Of a stretch of DNA of 33,875 bases, positions 1 through 8,504 are shown one piece after another. The notes under the pieces are model-generated. The model was not told the origin of the DNA. It made no database searches and saw only the letters and a list, made by a program, of their open reading frames with translations. How positions within the stretch are numbered: the first letter of the stretch is position 1; the number at the start of each line of letters is the position of its first letter. This stretch comes from an uncultured Bilophila sp. (GTDB lineage Bacteria; Desulfobacterota; Desulfovibrionia; Desulfovibrionales; Desulfovibrionaceae), in NCBI GenBank assembly GCA_910585945.1, contig CAJUHZ010000026.1, positions 1 through 33,875 on the forward strand. The letters are read 5' to 3'. A program made the position numbers and the translations under genes.

Positions 1-54
1 GTTGCTGAAAAACTGCTTGTAGCTGGGATCGTGCGGCGAACGGGCATTTTCCAT
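1..54 (-). CDS. N-terminus of Rpn-family (PD-(D/E)XK) nuclease/transposase-like protein, partial
   Basis: The complement of the first 54 bases opens with ATG (complement of 52-54) and reads 18 codons without a stop to the window edge: MENARSPHDPSYKQFFSN. The HDPSYKQFFS pattern is typical of the extreme N-terminus of Rpn (recombination-promoting nuclease, formerly transposase_31) proteins, where a 'HD.SYK.LFS' box precedes the nuclease fold. An AGGAT-like ribosome site lies about seven bases upstream. The gene sits 43 bp downstream of the VWA gene on the same strand and could be its cotranscribed neighbour. Only the N-terminus is visible, so no catalytic residue can be checked. Family assignment rests on one short motif. 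Confidence 0.5.
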   Translation of the reverse strand, partial: MENARSPHDPSYKQFFSN

Positions 55-97
55 AGCGGCATCCTGTCTCGCACTGTGCCGGGAAAAAACGGGATGG

Positions 98-1306
98 TCA
101 ATCGTGACCTCCGGCAGGCATGGCGTCAGGCGTGGCGACCGGCGTGGCGACGATGCCCTGCCGCGCGGCCCACAGGTTGACGTCTTCCCGGCGTATGGCA
201 GCCGCCATCATGCCGGGGAAGACATCCGGCGTGCAGGCGAAGGAAGGCACGCCCAGCGCCGCCAGTTTGGCCGCCAGATCCCTGTCGTAAAAGGGGCGGC
301 CCTCGTTGCTCAGGGCAAGCAGGGCGATGAACTGCACGCCGGACTGCACCAGTTCCGCGGCGCGCTGAAGCAGGTTGCGTTCCACCCCGCCCTCGTACAG
401 ATCCGAAATCAGCACCAGAATGGTGTTGCGCGGGTCCCGGATCAGCGACTGGCAGTAGCCCACGGCCCGGTTGATATCCGTGCCGCCGCCAAGCTGCACG
501 CCGAACAGGATATCCACCGGATCGTGCAGTTCTTCCGTGAGATCCGCGACAGAGGTGTCAAACGCCACCAGGCGCGTCCGCACCGCCGGCAACGAGGCCA
601 TGACCGCGCCGAAGATGCTGGAATAGACAATGGAAGCGGCCATGGATCCGCTCTGGTCGATGCACAGGATGATCTCCCGCTGCGGACGCCGCGCCTTGCG
701 CCCGTAGCCGATCAGGGTTTGCGGCACAAGCGTGCGGTATTCCGCCTGCCAGTGACGGAGGTTGGCCCGGATGGTGCGGTTCCAGTCTATTTCCGCATGG
801 CGGGGGCGGCGGTTGCGCGCCGCCCGGTTCAGCGCGCCGCCGACGGCCGTCCGCAACGGCTCCTCAAGCTGTTTCATCAGCTCGTCCACCACCTTGCGGA
901 CGACAAGCCGGGCGGTTTCCCTGGTTTCGGCCGGGATGACCCTGTTCAGGGACATGAGAGTGGACACCAGATGCACATCCGGCTGGACGGAATCGAGCAT
1001 TTCCGGCTGGAGCAGCATGTCTTGCAGCTTCAGCCGCTCAAAGGCGTCCCGCTGCATGGTTTGCACGACGGTGGACGGGAAATACTTGCGGATATCTCCC
1101 AGCCAGCGGGCCACACGCGGGGAAGACGCGCCTGTGCCGCCGCGCAGGCCGCCCGATCCCTCCGGCTGATCGTACAAGACGGAGAGCGCCGCGCTCATTT
1201 CCAGATCTTCCGCGCTCAGGAGCACGTTTTCGCAGCACTGCCGGGCCTCTTCGCCAAGCGCCAGCACCCAGCGCCGCATCCTTTCCGATTCGTGATCCAT
1301 GACCAT
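98..1306 (-). CDS. VWA (von Willebrand A) domain protein, partner of MoxR ATPase
   Basis: Protein of about 402 residues with a helical N-terminal half and a C-terminal VWA domain (about residues 210-380). The metal-ion-dependent adhesion site (MIDAS) is intact: DQSGS at 217-221, the threonine in GGGTD (276) and the aspartate in ISDLYEGG (302). VWA proteins of this kind act with MoxR AAA+ ATPases as cytosolic chaperone-like pairs (RavA-ViaA, NorQ-NorD and CbbQ-CbbO are the studied examples). It is the fifth gene of the leftward SWIM-DUF5691-MoxR-DUF5682-VWA operon and starts 61 bp after the DUF5682 stop. Start chosen at MVMDHES, with a GGGG stretch about 9 bases upstream; MDHES (1300) is equally possible. 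The longer frame reaching 1522 overlaps DUF5682 and was not used. Confidence 0.88.
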   Translation of the reverse strand: MVMDHESERMRRWVLALGEEARQCCENVLLSAEDLEMSAALSVLYDQPEGSGGLRGGTGASSPRVARWLGDIRKYFPSTVVQTMQRDAFERLKLQDMLLQPEMLDSVQPDVHLVSTLMSLNRVIPAETRETARLVVRKVVDELMKQLEEPLRTAVGGALNRAARNRRPRHAEIDWNRTIRANLRHWQAEYRTLVPQTLIGYGRKARRPQREIILCIDQSGSMAASIVYSSIFGAVMASLPAVRTRLVAFDTSVADLTEELHDPVDILFGVQLGGGTDINRAVGYCQSLIRDPRNTILVLISDLYEGGVERNLLQRAAELVQSGVQFIALLALSNEGRPFYDRDLAAKLAALGVPSFACTPDVFPGMMAAAIRREDVNLWAARQGIVATPVATPDAMPAGGHD

Positions 1307-1367
1307 GATCCAGCACCCCATCCCGCAGGAACAAGTTTTTTGGCCCGGAAACCAGCGCGTCAGCGCG

Positions 1368-3737
1368 CTATGCCAGCCCCAGCGCCTTTCGCAGAAACGG
1401 AACAGGCAGGGCCGCGCGTTCGTCGTCCCATGCCGCGGCCCCCATTCCGCTCCGTGTCCCGTCAGGCAGGGGCGCGCCCGCCCCGGAAGACCCGGCGGAA
1501 GGACGCCGGGCGCGCTCCGCAAGCCGGCGACGTTCCGGAGCGGAAAACGCGGTGAACGTCCGGCGGAGCATGGGGAGCACGGTAATGAAATGATCGTCGG
1601 AAAGTTCCTTCAGCCATGCGTCCGCCATTCCCCACAGAACGTCGTCGTGCAGCAGGACCAGGGCGCTCCGGCCAAGAAAGGCGTCCAGCCAGGCCGCCGC
1701 CTCGGCGGGCGGGACAGCGGAGGAAAGAGACAGGCTCATGCGCGCGGCCGCATCTTCCGCGGAAATGGCCTGATCGTCGAACAACAGGCGCGTCGCCAGG
1801 CCGCGCAGGCCGGCGCGGGTGGCGTCGTCGGCCAGCATGATCCGCCGCAGGGCCTGCCGCCAGACCTCCACAAGGTCATCCCCGCCGACAAGCCGGACAG
1901 CGGCGTGAGCCTGCCGGATCGGCTCATGCAGCGCGGCGGAACTTTCCTCGTCCAGCCCGGAACAGGCCGGAGGCAGGCCAATGGCCGCGCGCGGAATCAG
2001 CCCCCGCAATACGGTCAGGACCATGCCGGCATCCGTGCCGCGCACGTCGCCGTAACGCGCCACCCGCACAAGCTCCGGCAGCGTGGTCAGCACTTGCGCC
2101 GTATCCGTGGCGCGGGCCGCGAGATCCTCCAGCCGCCGGATCAGCCCGGGCACGACAAGGGGCAGATCGGCCAGCAAGACCCTGTCGACCAGCCGCGCCA
2201 GATCCGGCAGATCCGCCTGCCCGGCCAGATCCAGCGCCCGCGCGCCCGCCGCTTCCGCAACCGTATTGCCCCAGCGCCCGGCATTGATGATGTCCACCAC
2301 GAGCCGAGGCTCCCACTGCAGGGTCCAGAGTTCGTGAAAGGTGCCCTTGCCCCGCCCTTCCCCGGCCGGGACGCCCCACTTGATCTCCAGCAGGATCAGA
2401 CGGTGCAGGAGACGGCTCCGATCCAGATCCGTGGGGGCGCGCAAATCAAGATCCAGAACCTTTTGCGAGGCTTCCGGCTTCAGCCGAAGTTTTTTCTGTT
2501 GCCGCTCGATATCGCGTTGCAGGGGAATGGCCGGAACGCCTTCCGGAACCCTGCCCATCCGCTCGCCGATGACAAGGCGCTTGCCGATCACCTGCAGGGG
2601 CAGGCTTTCGCCCATGCACACCACGGTCTGAAGCGCTTCATGCAGTTCCGCAAGACCGGGCTGGGGCCTGTCGCGCATGGCGGCCAGGGCGTCGGCCAGG
2701 CGCGCGGCCTCGATGACGTGCGCGGGCGAACAGTCGATATCTTCCTCCCGGAACAGCCGCGCCGCTTCGGCAAGCCAGCCTGTGGTCCGGGCTTCCGCGC
2801 TTCGGGCGCGCCAGAGGTGTTCGTACCAGGCCGGAGAGATCACCCCCGCCCCGTAGCCGCCGGAACGGCTCAGGTTGGCGTAGGTCCACGGAGCCCAGGC
2901 GGCGGAAACCTTCACTTTGGGCAGGCCCTTGAGCGACTTGAGCAGGTCGTTGTCCGCTTTGGCCGGAGGCATGGTTTCCAGCGCGGGGACATGCCATGCG
3001 CCGCAGACCACCGCAATGCGGCCAAAGCCTTCCTTGCGCGCCTGACGCAGGCACTTGCGCATGTGGGCTTCCCGCAGGGCTTCTTCCCGCTCGGCGGCGG
3101 GGGAACGCGGCCCCTTTTCGCCAACGCTCGCCCTGAGATCCGTCATGGCTTCCCGGATTGCCTCGAAGAGTTCCAGACCGTCCGCCCGCTCTTCCACCAT
3201 GTGATTCCACCAGCTTTCGCCGTTCTCGTAGCCGGCGGCCCGGCCCAGCCAGTCCAGCGGATCGGCGTAATCAAAGCCGGCATGATCTTCAGCGTGTTCC
3301 CCGTCTTCCGCCTCCCTGTCCGTCCGGTCCGGCGTCTGATCCGGGGTCTCCTCTGGCTGACCCGGCGTCTGATCGGGAGCCTGATCCGCCGCCCTGTCCA
3401 GGGCGAAGCGCGCGGCGACCGGCAAATCCATGAAGCGGACCGGGATGTTCCGCCCCAACCCGTACCGGAGGGTCTGCCATTCCGGGGAAAATTCCGCAAA
3501 GGGGTAGAACGCCGCGCGCGGGGGCTCGCCTTCTCCGGGTTCCGTATGGATCAGCAGGGCGACAGGCGGGACCATGTCCGCATCAAGGACAAAGGACAGC
3601 AGATCCTCCCCCTCCGGCGGCCCCTCCACCAGAAGACAGTCCGGCTCCCAGGCCGCAAGGGCCGCCAGCAGACTGCGGGCGCAGCCGGGGCCGTGGTGCC
3701 GGATGCCGAAAATGCGGGTTTGCGCCGGCTCGTCCAT
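1368..3737 (-). CDS. DUF5682 family protein
   Basis: Large protein of 789 residues. Its N-terminus carries the family hallmark FGIRHHGPG (10-18) followed by LLVEGPPEGE (35-44), which I recognise as the start of DUF5682 proteins. No biochemical function is established for this family. A hydrophilic D/P/T/E-rich stretch at about 115-155 (DQAPDQTPG, DQTPDRTD) interrupts the conserved region and is encoded by short direct repeats; it looks like a flexible insert. The start codon is 2 bp from the MoxR stop (TGA-TC-ATG), so the two are almost certainly translationally coupled and their products probably act together. No signal peptide or membrane segment is seen. The in-frame ATG 14 codons upstream lies inside the MoxR gene and was rejected. 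Confidence 0.85.
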   Translation of the reverse strand: MDEPAQTRIFGIRHHGPGCARSLLAALAAWEPDCLLVEGPPEGEDLLSFVLDADMVPPVALLIHTEPGEGEPPRAAFYPFAEFSPEWQTLRYGLGRNIPVRFMDLPVAARFALDRAADQAPDQTPGQPEETPDQTPDRTDREAEDGEHAEDHAGFDYADPLDWLGRAAGYENGESWWNHMVEERADGLELFEAIREAMTDLRASVGEKGPRSPAAEREEALREAHMRKCLRQARKEGFGRIAVVCGAWHVPALETMPPAKADNDLLKSLKGLPKVKVSAAWAPWTYANLSRSGGYGAGVISPAWYEHLWRARSAEARTTGWLAEAARLFREEDIDCSPAHVIEAARLADALAAMRDRPQPGLAELHEALQTVVCMGESLPLQVIGKRLVIGERMGRVPEGVPAIPLQRDIERQQKKLRLKPEASQKVLDLDLRAPTDLDRSRLLHRLILLEIKWGVPAGEGRGKGTFHELWTLQWEPRLVVDIINAGRWGNTVAEAAGARALDLAGQADLPDLARLVDRVLLADLPLVVPGLIRRLEDLAARATDTAQVLTTLPELVRVARYGDVRGTDAGMVLTVLRGLIPRAAIGLPPACSGLDEESSAALHEPIRQAHAAVRLVGGDDLVEVWRQALRRIMLADDATRAGLRGLATRLLFDDQAISAEDAAARMSLSLSSAVPPAEAAAWLDAFLGRSALVLLHDDVLWGMADAWLKELSDDHFITVLPMLRRTFTAFSAPERRRLAERARRPSAGSSGAGAPLPDGTRSGMGAAAWDDERAALPVPFLRKALGLA
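3329..3374 (-). repeat. Short direct repeats encoding the low-complexity segment of DUF5682
   Basis: The 13-mer CCGGCGTCTGATC occurs at 3329-3341 and again at 3362-3374 (plus-strand reading), with related GATC-containing units between and beside them. It encodes the DQTP/DQAP pattern. Such in-frame repeats are typical products of replication slippage and mark a variable linker rather than a folded domain. Confidence 0.6.
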
Positions 3738-3739
3738 GA

Positions 3740-4849
3740 TCAATCCACCGCGCGGCAGGCCCGGTACAGGTCTTTCCACTCGCCGCGTTCCTTCATGACG
3801 GTTTCAAGGTATTCGCGCCACACCACGTCGTCCTGCACCGGATCCTTGACCACTGCCCCCACAAGGCCGGCGGCCACATCGGCGGCGCGCAAGCTCCCGT
3901 CCCCGAAATGGGCGGCAAGGGCCATGCCGCTGTTGATGACGGAAATGGCCTCCGCCGTGCTCAGCGTGCCGGAAGGCGACTTGACCCGGATCTTGCCGTC
4001 TTCGGTTCTGCCATTGCGCAGTTCGCGGAAAATCCGCACCACGCGCCGCACTTCTTCCAGAGCCGGCGGTTCGGCGGGCAGTTCCAGCGCCCGGCCCATT
4101 TCCGCGACCCGCCGGGAAACGATCTCGACTTCCTCGTCTTCCGTGGCGGGCACGGGCAGGACCACGGTGTTGAAACGGCGCTTGAGCGCGGAGGAAAGCT
4201 CGTTGACGCCCTTGTCCCGATTGTTGGCCGTGGCGATGATGTTGAACCCGCGCGTGGCCTGCACTTCCTCGTTCAGTTCCGGGATGGGCAACGTCTTTTC
4301 GGAGAGGATGGTGATCAGGGTGTCCTGCACGTCGGCCGGAATGCGGGTGAGTTCTTCCACGCGGGCGATGCGGCCTTCGGCCATGGCCCGCAGCAGCGGG
4401 CTTTCCACCAGGGCCGCGCGCGACGGCCCCTTGGCCAGCAGTTCCGCATAGTTCCAGCCGTAGCGCATCTGCTCCTCGCTGGTTCCGGCCGTGCCCTGAA
4501 TGATGCGGGTGGAATCGCCGCTGACGGCCGCCGCCAGGTGCTCCGACACCCAGGACTTTGCCGTGCCCGGCACGCCGTACAGCAGCAGGGCGCGATCCGT
4601 GGCCAGAGTGGCCACGGCGATTTCGATGATCCGCCGGTTGCCGATGTATTTGGGCGTCACCTCAAAGCCGTTTTCCAGCGTGCCGCCCATCAGGTAGGTG
4701 CAGACGGCCCAGGGGGACATCTCCCAGTTGGCCGGGCGCTGGCGGGCGTCAGCCTTTTTCAGTTCGTCCAGTTCCCCGGCGAATTGCTGTTCGGCGTGGC
4801 GACGCAGAACGCCGGAAATGCCGCTGTCTCTTGTCTCCGCTGTGCTCAT
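3740..4849 (-). CDS. MoxR-type AAA+ ATPase
   Basis: AAA+ ATPase of 369 residues. Walker A is GVPGTAKS (92-99), Walker B-like IARVEE (161-166), sensor 1 is the asparagine pair in IATANNRDKG (about 209-210), and an arginine-finger region is ALKRRFN (221-227). The helix-2 insert and absence of other domains fit the MoxR class, which remodels or activates target proteins with a VWA partner in the cytoplasm. The partner is encoded two genes downstream (98-1306). Start chosen at MSTAETRD because a GGAG ribosome site sits about 7 bases upstream (complement of 4850-4862). The upstream extension to 4924 is Gly/Pro-rich and lies in palindromic intergenic repeat DNA. Walker B reads EE rather than the common DE, which should still bind Mg-ATP. 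Confidence 0.93.
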   Translation of the reverse strand: MSTAETRDSGISGVLRRHAEQQFAGELDELKKADARQRPANWEMSPWAVCTYLMGGTLENGFEVTPKYIGNRRIIEIAVATLATDRALLLYGVPGTAKSWVSEHLAAAVSGDSTRIIQGTAGTSEEQMRYGWNYAELLAKGPSRAALVESPLLRAMAEGRIARVEELTRIPADVQDTLITILSEKTLPIPELNEEVQATRGFNIIATANNRDKGVNELSSALKRRFNTVVLPVPATEDEEVEIVSRRVAEMGRALELPAEPPALEEVRRVVRIFRELRNGRTEDGKIRVKSPSGTLSTAEAISVINSGMALAAHFGDGSLRAADVAAGLVGAVVKDPVQDDVVWREYLETVMKERGEWKDLYRACRAVD

Positions 4850-4881
4850 GGGTGCTCCAACTCGTTTCACACATCCTTCTG

Positions 4882-4969
4882 CCATGTGGGGCGCTGCCCC
4901 ACCCCCCCCGTCGGGGGGCATCATGCCCCCCGAACCCCCTCATGTGCCGGCGCGGCGCAACGCGCCGGC
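4882..4969. repeat. GC-rich palindromic intergenic repeat cluster
   Basis: Three hairpins fill the 154-bp gap between the DUF5691 and MoxR genes: GTGGGGC/GCCCCAC (around 4886-4902), CGGGGGGCA/TGCCCCCCG (around 4912-4932) and GCCGGCGC/GCGCCGGC (4946-4953/4962-4969). The block 4882-4902 matches the reverse complement of 29653-29673 at 20 of 21 positions, so it is a dispersed repeat and not a gene-specific terminator. It may still cause partial termination or mRNA stabilisation within the operon. Confidence 0.7.
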
Positions 4970-5003
4970 CTGAATTCCATCCGGCCCGCTGCCGGGTTGA
5001 CAA

Positions 5004-6656
5004 TCAGGAAAAACAGGCGTGGAGCGTCCGCCGCCGCAACGCCAGGGCTGAAAATTCTCCGAGGGCTTCGCTGTAGCGGGGCGGCGCGTCGCCGCCGGTT
5101 CCGGCGGCTTCGCCAAGCACGCGCGCGGCCGCGTCCAGCCGGTCCACGGGAAGGACCAGGGCCAGTTCCCGCAAAAGCGCGGTCATCCCGTAATCCCGTC
5201 CCGTTGCGGTCATGCGCGCGCGTGCGGCGGCGACAGCCCGGTCCGCCAGTTCGGGAGACATCCGGTAGCCCGGGTCAGCCGGGGCGTGGGGGCCGAGCAA
5301 CAGGTCGCCCAGCGTTTCCGGCGCAACCCGTCTGATCCGCTCCGCCTCCCGCTCGGCGGGCGGAAGCATGGCGACAAGGGCGAACTGGCCGGACCTTCCA
5401 TCGCCGGACCGCGCGGCGTCTCCCTGCCCGCTTTCCAGCAGGGCGCGCGCCCATTCCGGATTCGGATCCCGGCGCAGAACGTCGTTCCAGGCGGTCAGGA
5501 GCGCGTCTTTCCATTCCGAACGCGCGGCAAGGGCAAGCAGATCGGACGGGCTTTTGCCGCTGTGTTCCGTCCACCAGGAGAGAGGCACGCCCGCCGCCAT
5601 CTGATACAGCCACCAGGCGCGCGGACCAAAACGCTTGTGGGGGGATTTTTCGCTGACAAGATCCGCCGCCCAGGCGGGATCGTAGGTCTCCGGCGGGGCG
5701 AACGGCTCATCCCTTTCCGCCTTCAGACGCCGGAACAGGCCGGACGCCGCGCGGCAAAGGCCGCCCGTCCACGAAGATCCTTCGGCTTCCGGGGCGGCGC
5801 GCTCCGTCATGCAGGCCAGCAGGCGTTCGCCCATGCGGGCGACAAGGCGGCTCTCCGGCAGGCGGGCAAGCAGGGCGGCGGCCGTGCGGCGGACTTCCCT
5901 GCCGCGATCCTTGCGCAACAGCCGCTCCAGGAGATCTTCATCCTCCATGCTCAGCCCGATGGAGAAAAGCTCCAGCAGGGCAGTACGCTCCCCCGCATCC
6001 ATTGCGTTCATGTCCTGCTCGAAGAGTTCCCGCGCCCGGGCCGGATCGTGCGCGCGCACAGCCTGAAAATACGCCTGACGCTGTGCCGGGCGGCCGTGGT
6101 CCCACGCATCCGGGTCCGGCTCCCCGGCGGCGGAAGTCGCAAACAGATTCCAGTCCGGATTGAGCGCCGCCAGCCACAGGCCGCGCTCACCGATCACCCG
6201 CGCCAGCAGGGGGCGGACGGCGCTGTTCCAGCGTCCCATGTTCAGGGCGGGCACGATCAGCGAGGAGGGCAGGACCATCCCGCGTTCGGCCAGATACGTC
6301 ATGGCCTCCCATTGCAGGCGAACAAGCTTGCCGCTGAAAATATCCCGGCACAGATCGACGGCGGCGCTCTCTTCGGGCAGCATGGCGCGCGATTCCGCGG
6401 GACAGACGGGCGGGGCGACGTCTCCCTCCCCGGACGCCGCCGGGACGTATCCGGCCAGCGCGCAAACGGTCAGCACACCCGCCCCGCGCACAAGCATCCG
6501 GGCGGCCGCTTCCGGATCGGCGCTCTTGTCGCCGGCCGCTCCGGCAAGCTCTTGCAGAAGGCGGCCGGGAGGCGTGTCCGCAACCGGAAATTCCGGGGCG
6601 CGTCTGGCCGTGCCAAGCAGAGCCTGTGCGCCGAGCAGACGCAGTGTGGCATTCAT
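5004..6656 (-). CDS. DUF5691 family protein
   Basis: Protein of 550 residues beginning MNATLRLLGAQALLGTARR. The 'ALLGT.RR' opening followed by leucine/alanine-rich helical repeats (for example the segments around ALLARLPESRLVARMGERLLA) matches DUF5691, a helical, HEAT-like family of unknown function. DUF5691 genes are regularly found with SWIM, MoxR, DUF5682 and VWA genes, as here. It is second in the operon, 32 bp after the SWIM stop, and is separated from MoxR by the palindromic repeats. Start chosen at MNATL, with GGAAAGGAAA upstream; the longer frame runs back into the SWIM gene and has no conserved sequence. It probably serves as a scaffold or substrate adaptor in the system; that is inference from context. 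Confidence 0.82.
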   Translation of the reverse strand: MNATLRLLGAQALLGTARRAPEFPVADTPPGRLLQELAGAAGDKSADPEAAARMLVRGAGVLTVCALAGYVPAASGEGDVAPPVCPAESRAMLPEESAAVDLCRDIFSGKLVRLQWEAMTYLAERGMVLPSSLIVPALNMGRWNSAVRPLLARVIGERGLWLAALNPDWNLFATSAAGEPDPDAWDHGRPAQRQAYFQAVRAHDPARARELFEQDMNAMDAGERTALLELFSIGLSMEDEDLLERLLRKDRGREVRRTAAALLARLPESRLVARMGERLLACMTERAAPEAEGSSWTGGLCRAASGLFRRLKAERDEPFAPPETYDPAWAADLVSEKSPHKRFGPRAWWLYQMAAGVPLSWWTEHSGKSPSDLLALAARSEWKDALLTAWNDVLRRDPNPEWARALLESGQGDAARSGDGRSGQFALVAMLPPAEREAERIRRVAPETLGDLLLGPHAPADPGYRMSPELADRAVAAARARMTATGRDYGMTALLRELALVLPVDRLDAAARVLGEAAGTGGDAPPRYSEALGEFSALALRRRTLHACFS

Positions 6657-6688
6657 ACGCGTTTCCTTTCCGTGCTCATCTTCCGGGA

Positions 6689-8044
6689 TCACGCTTCCGG
6701 GGGAACGAGCGCCCCCGCGATCCGCAGGCGGACCCCGTCCCATTCGCCGCAGACCAGGAACGGACGCCCGCCGCTTCCGGCCAGAATCTCCCAGGCCTCG
6801 GCATCCGCAATGTCCAGCGGCAACACGCGTTCCGCATCGGCCAGCAGGAGCCAGCCGTCGCCCCGACGGCAGAGCCGCGCGCCGTTGAAGACCAGCGGCA
6901 GGGGGATCTGCCACGGATTGGCCGCCAGGGCGCGGGCCGCATCCATGAGGGCGTCGTCAAGCGTGAGGGAAGGCAGGGCAGGTTCTTCCCCGCCCGGCAC
7001 AGCCCCGTCCTCGACAGTGAGGACGCGCGCCCGCAACGGAACGGATCCGGGATAAAAATCCAGGGTCATGCGCACGCGATCCCCGGGCGAAAAAACGGTC
7101 TCGAATTGCCGGCCCCCGTGCGAGAAGTCGAGCAACAGGGCCAGGCGTCCGCAGGTCTGGCCGCGGAGCCAGACGCGCCGCCGCCACAGCCGGTCTTCCT
7201 CGGCATACGTCACGCCAAGCGTCAGCCACACGTCCGCCACGCGATCCGGCTCCGTCCCGTCCGGATCGGATTTGTCGGGAGCGGCGCCTTCAGGTACGGA
7301 CCGGGCGGGGGCAAGCCCCAGCGCCGCGCGCACATCCGCCTGTTCGGACGGGGAGAGGCCATCCATATGACGAAAGGCGTCGATCAAAAGCTGTATCGTC
7401 CCCAAATGGCCGAGCAACACGGCCGGCCAGTCCGCGCTCCGCTCCACAATGCCGTTCAGCGCCCGCAGTCTGGCCGCCATGCCCGGGGCCTGCGCGTCCA
7501 CCATGCGCGCGGCAAGCCTGTCCCATACGTCGTATTGCCCGGAAAGTGAGGAAAAGCCGTGCCGCGTCTGATCACCGATCCAGCGATCCAGTTCGTCCAG
7601 CCCGTCGCGTATCCGGGCAAGGCGGGCGGCCTCGCGTTTGGCGGCGGCGCGGGCGGCGGCAGGGCCGGTCCTGGCCTGCTCCTTCCTTTCCGCCTGTCCG
7701 GCGGCCCGCTGACGGCGGGCCTGCAGCCACTCCTCCACCCATTCCGGGCGCTCCGTCGCGCTGAACGCCGCGGGGTGCTGCACACGCAGAAGCAGCAGGG
7801 CGAGCGCGTGCTTGCAGGGAATCTTGCGGCTGGGGCAGGAGCAGGAACAGACAGGCCCGGTCGGCGCGGACATGTCTATCCTGACCTGATACGGTTTGGC
7901 TCCGCTCCCCCGGCACGCGCCCCATACAGCGGCATCGTCAAAGCCGAGCGCCGGCCATTTGCCGGGCGCGACAAGCCCCCGCGCCGCCCTGACCGAGGCG
8001 TCGTCCGGGGCCATGCCGATAACGGCGTCAACAGTGATATCCAT
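6689..8044 (-). CDS. SWIM zinc-finger protein
   Basis: Protein of 451 residues with a SWIM zinc-finger near the N-terminus: C68, C70, C77 and H79 in CSCPSRKIPCKHALALLL, fitting CxCx(n)CxH. SWIM fingers bind DNA or protein partners. The rest is an Arg/Ala-rich helical middle section and a C-terminal beta-rich region (around LTLGVTYAEEDRLWRRRVWLRGQ) without a domain I can name. It is the first gene of the leftward operon. Start chosen at MDITVDAV with a GGGAA element upstream; the 29-residue upstream extension overlaps the likely promoter. Its position as operon leader suggests it may recognise the target that the MoxR-VWA machine acts on; this is a guess. Confidence 0.85.
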   Translation of the reverse strand: MDITVDAVIGMAPDDASVRAARGLVAPGKWPALGFDDAAVWGACRGSGAKPYQVRIDMSAPTGPVCSCSCPSRKIPCKHALALLLLRVQHPAAFSATERPEWVEEWLQARRQRAAGQAERKEQARTGPAAARAAAKREAARLARIRDGLDELDRWIGDQTRHGFSSLSGQYDVWDRLAARMVDAQAPGMAARLRALNGIVERSADWPAVLLGHLGTIQLLIDAFRHMDGLSPSEQADVRAALGLAPARSVPEGAAPDKSDPDGTEPDRVADVWLTLGVTYAEEDRLWRRRVWLRGQTCGRLALLLDFSHGGRQFETVFSPGDRVRMTLDFYPGSVPLRARVLTVEDGAVPGGEEPALPSLTLDDALMDAARALAANPWQIPLPLVFNGARLCRRGDGWLLLADAERVLPLDIADAEAWEILAGSGGRPFLVCGEWDGVRLRIAGALVPPEA

Positions 8045-8078
8045 GATGTGTTCCCGTATGCGCGTTCCGCATGACGGC

Positions 8079-8107
8079 ATGATACCCCATAAATCCGGTC
8101 CGCGCCA
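8079..8107 (-). promoter_or_regulatory. Candidate promoter of the SWIM-MoxR-VWA operon
   Basis: On the minus strand TATCAT (complement of 8079-8084; five of six bases of the -10 consensus) lies 35 bp ahead of the SWIM start, with a weak -35 (TGGCGC, complement of 8102-8107) at 17-bp spacing. The assignment is by consensus only. Confidence 0.3.
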
Positions 8108-8205
8108 CCTCGCGGCGGCAGCCTCCGGCAACCCTCTGGCAGATCACTGACGCGGCGGGGAGCGCCCTGCCGAAAAACGCGGCCCCGCTTGCGGCAAACA
8201 AAACC

Positions 8206-8234
8206 TTGCGTTGCGCGCGGCTTGTCTGTACGTT
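8206..8234 (+). promoter_or_regulatory. Candidate promoter of the cobalamin operon
   Basis: TTGCGT (8206-8211) and TACGTT (8229-8234) are spaced by 17 bp and would start transcription near 8241, about 43 nt before the riboswitch P1 stem. Match to the -10 consensus is poor, so this is tentative; the region holds no better candidate that I can see. Confidence 0.25.
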
Positions 8235-8283
8235 GCCCGTGGAACGACTGTGCCGGACGTTTCGGCGTCCGCGTCACGGTCAG

Positions 8284-8448
8284 GCTTCGGGTGCCCGGTC
8301 CTGCCGGGAGAATTGGAAAGTTCGGTGCCCAAACCGACGCTGGCCCGCAACCGTGAAAGGGGACGAAACCGCAACAGCCACTGTGGCCCGCAGCCACGGG
8401 AAGGTGCGGCAGTAGGCAGATCCTTGAGCCGGGAAGCCAGCCCGAAGC
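8284..8448 (+). promoter_or_regulatory. Cobalamin (B12) riboswitch
   Basis: The aptamer is closed by a perfect 8-bp P1 stem, GCTTCGGG (8284-8291) with CCCGAAGC (8441-8448). Inside it lie the conserved cobalamin-riboswitch landmarks in order: GGTCCTGCCGGGAGAAT, GGTGCCCAAACCG, CCCGCAACCGTGA (8344-8356), AGCCACTG (8376-8383), GGGAAGGTGCGGC (8398-8410) and the B12-box-like GCCGGGAAGCC (about 8428-8438). Known members bind adenosyl- or hydroxo/methylcobalamin and switch off the downstream genes. Here it heads the cbiK-cobS operon, so the whole pathway is probably repressed by its product. Confidence 0.95.
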
Positions 8449-8504
8449 TGTCGTCAACCGAGGGCGCGAGGCCGGCCGTCGGCGCCTCTTGTTGCGCCGG
8501 AAGA

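Noticed and set aside
84..109. Possible terminator after the VWA gene (GGTCA/TGACC followed by six T on the minus strand)
   Set aside because: The stem is only 5 bp, includes the stop codon, and the T-run is 6 bases away; too weak to call.
1299..4451. Very long plus-strand open frame (1050 codons)
   Set aside because: It lies opposite the DUF5682 and MoxR genes, is rich in Arg/Gly/Pro/His and has no recognisable domain; such frames are common opposite GC-rich genes.
8480..8499. Hairpin CGGCGC/GCGCCG downstream of the riboswitch as an intrinsic terminator
   Set aside because: No T-run follows it, so transcription termination is not supported.
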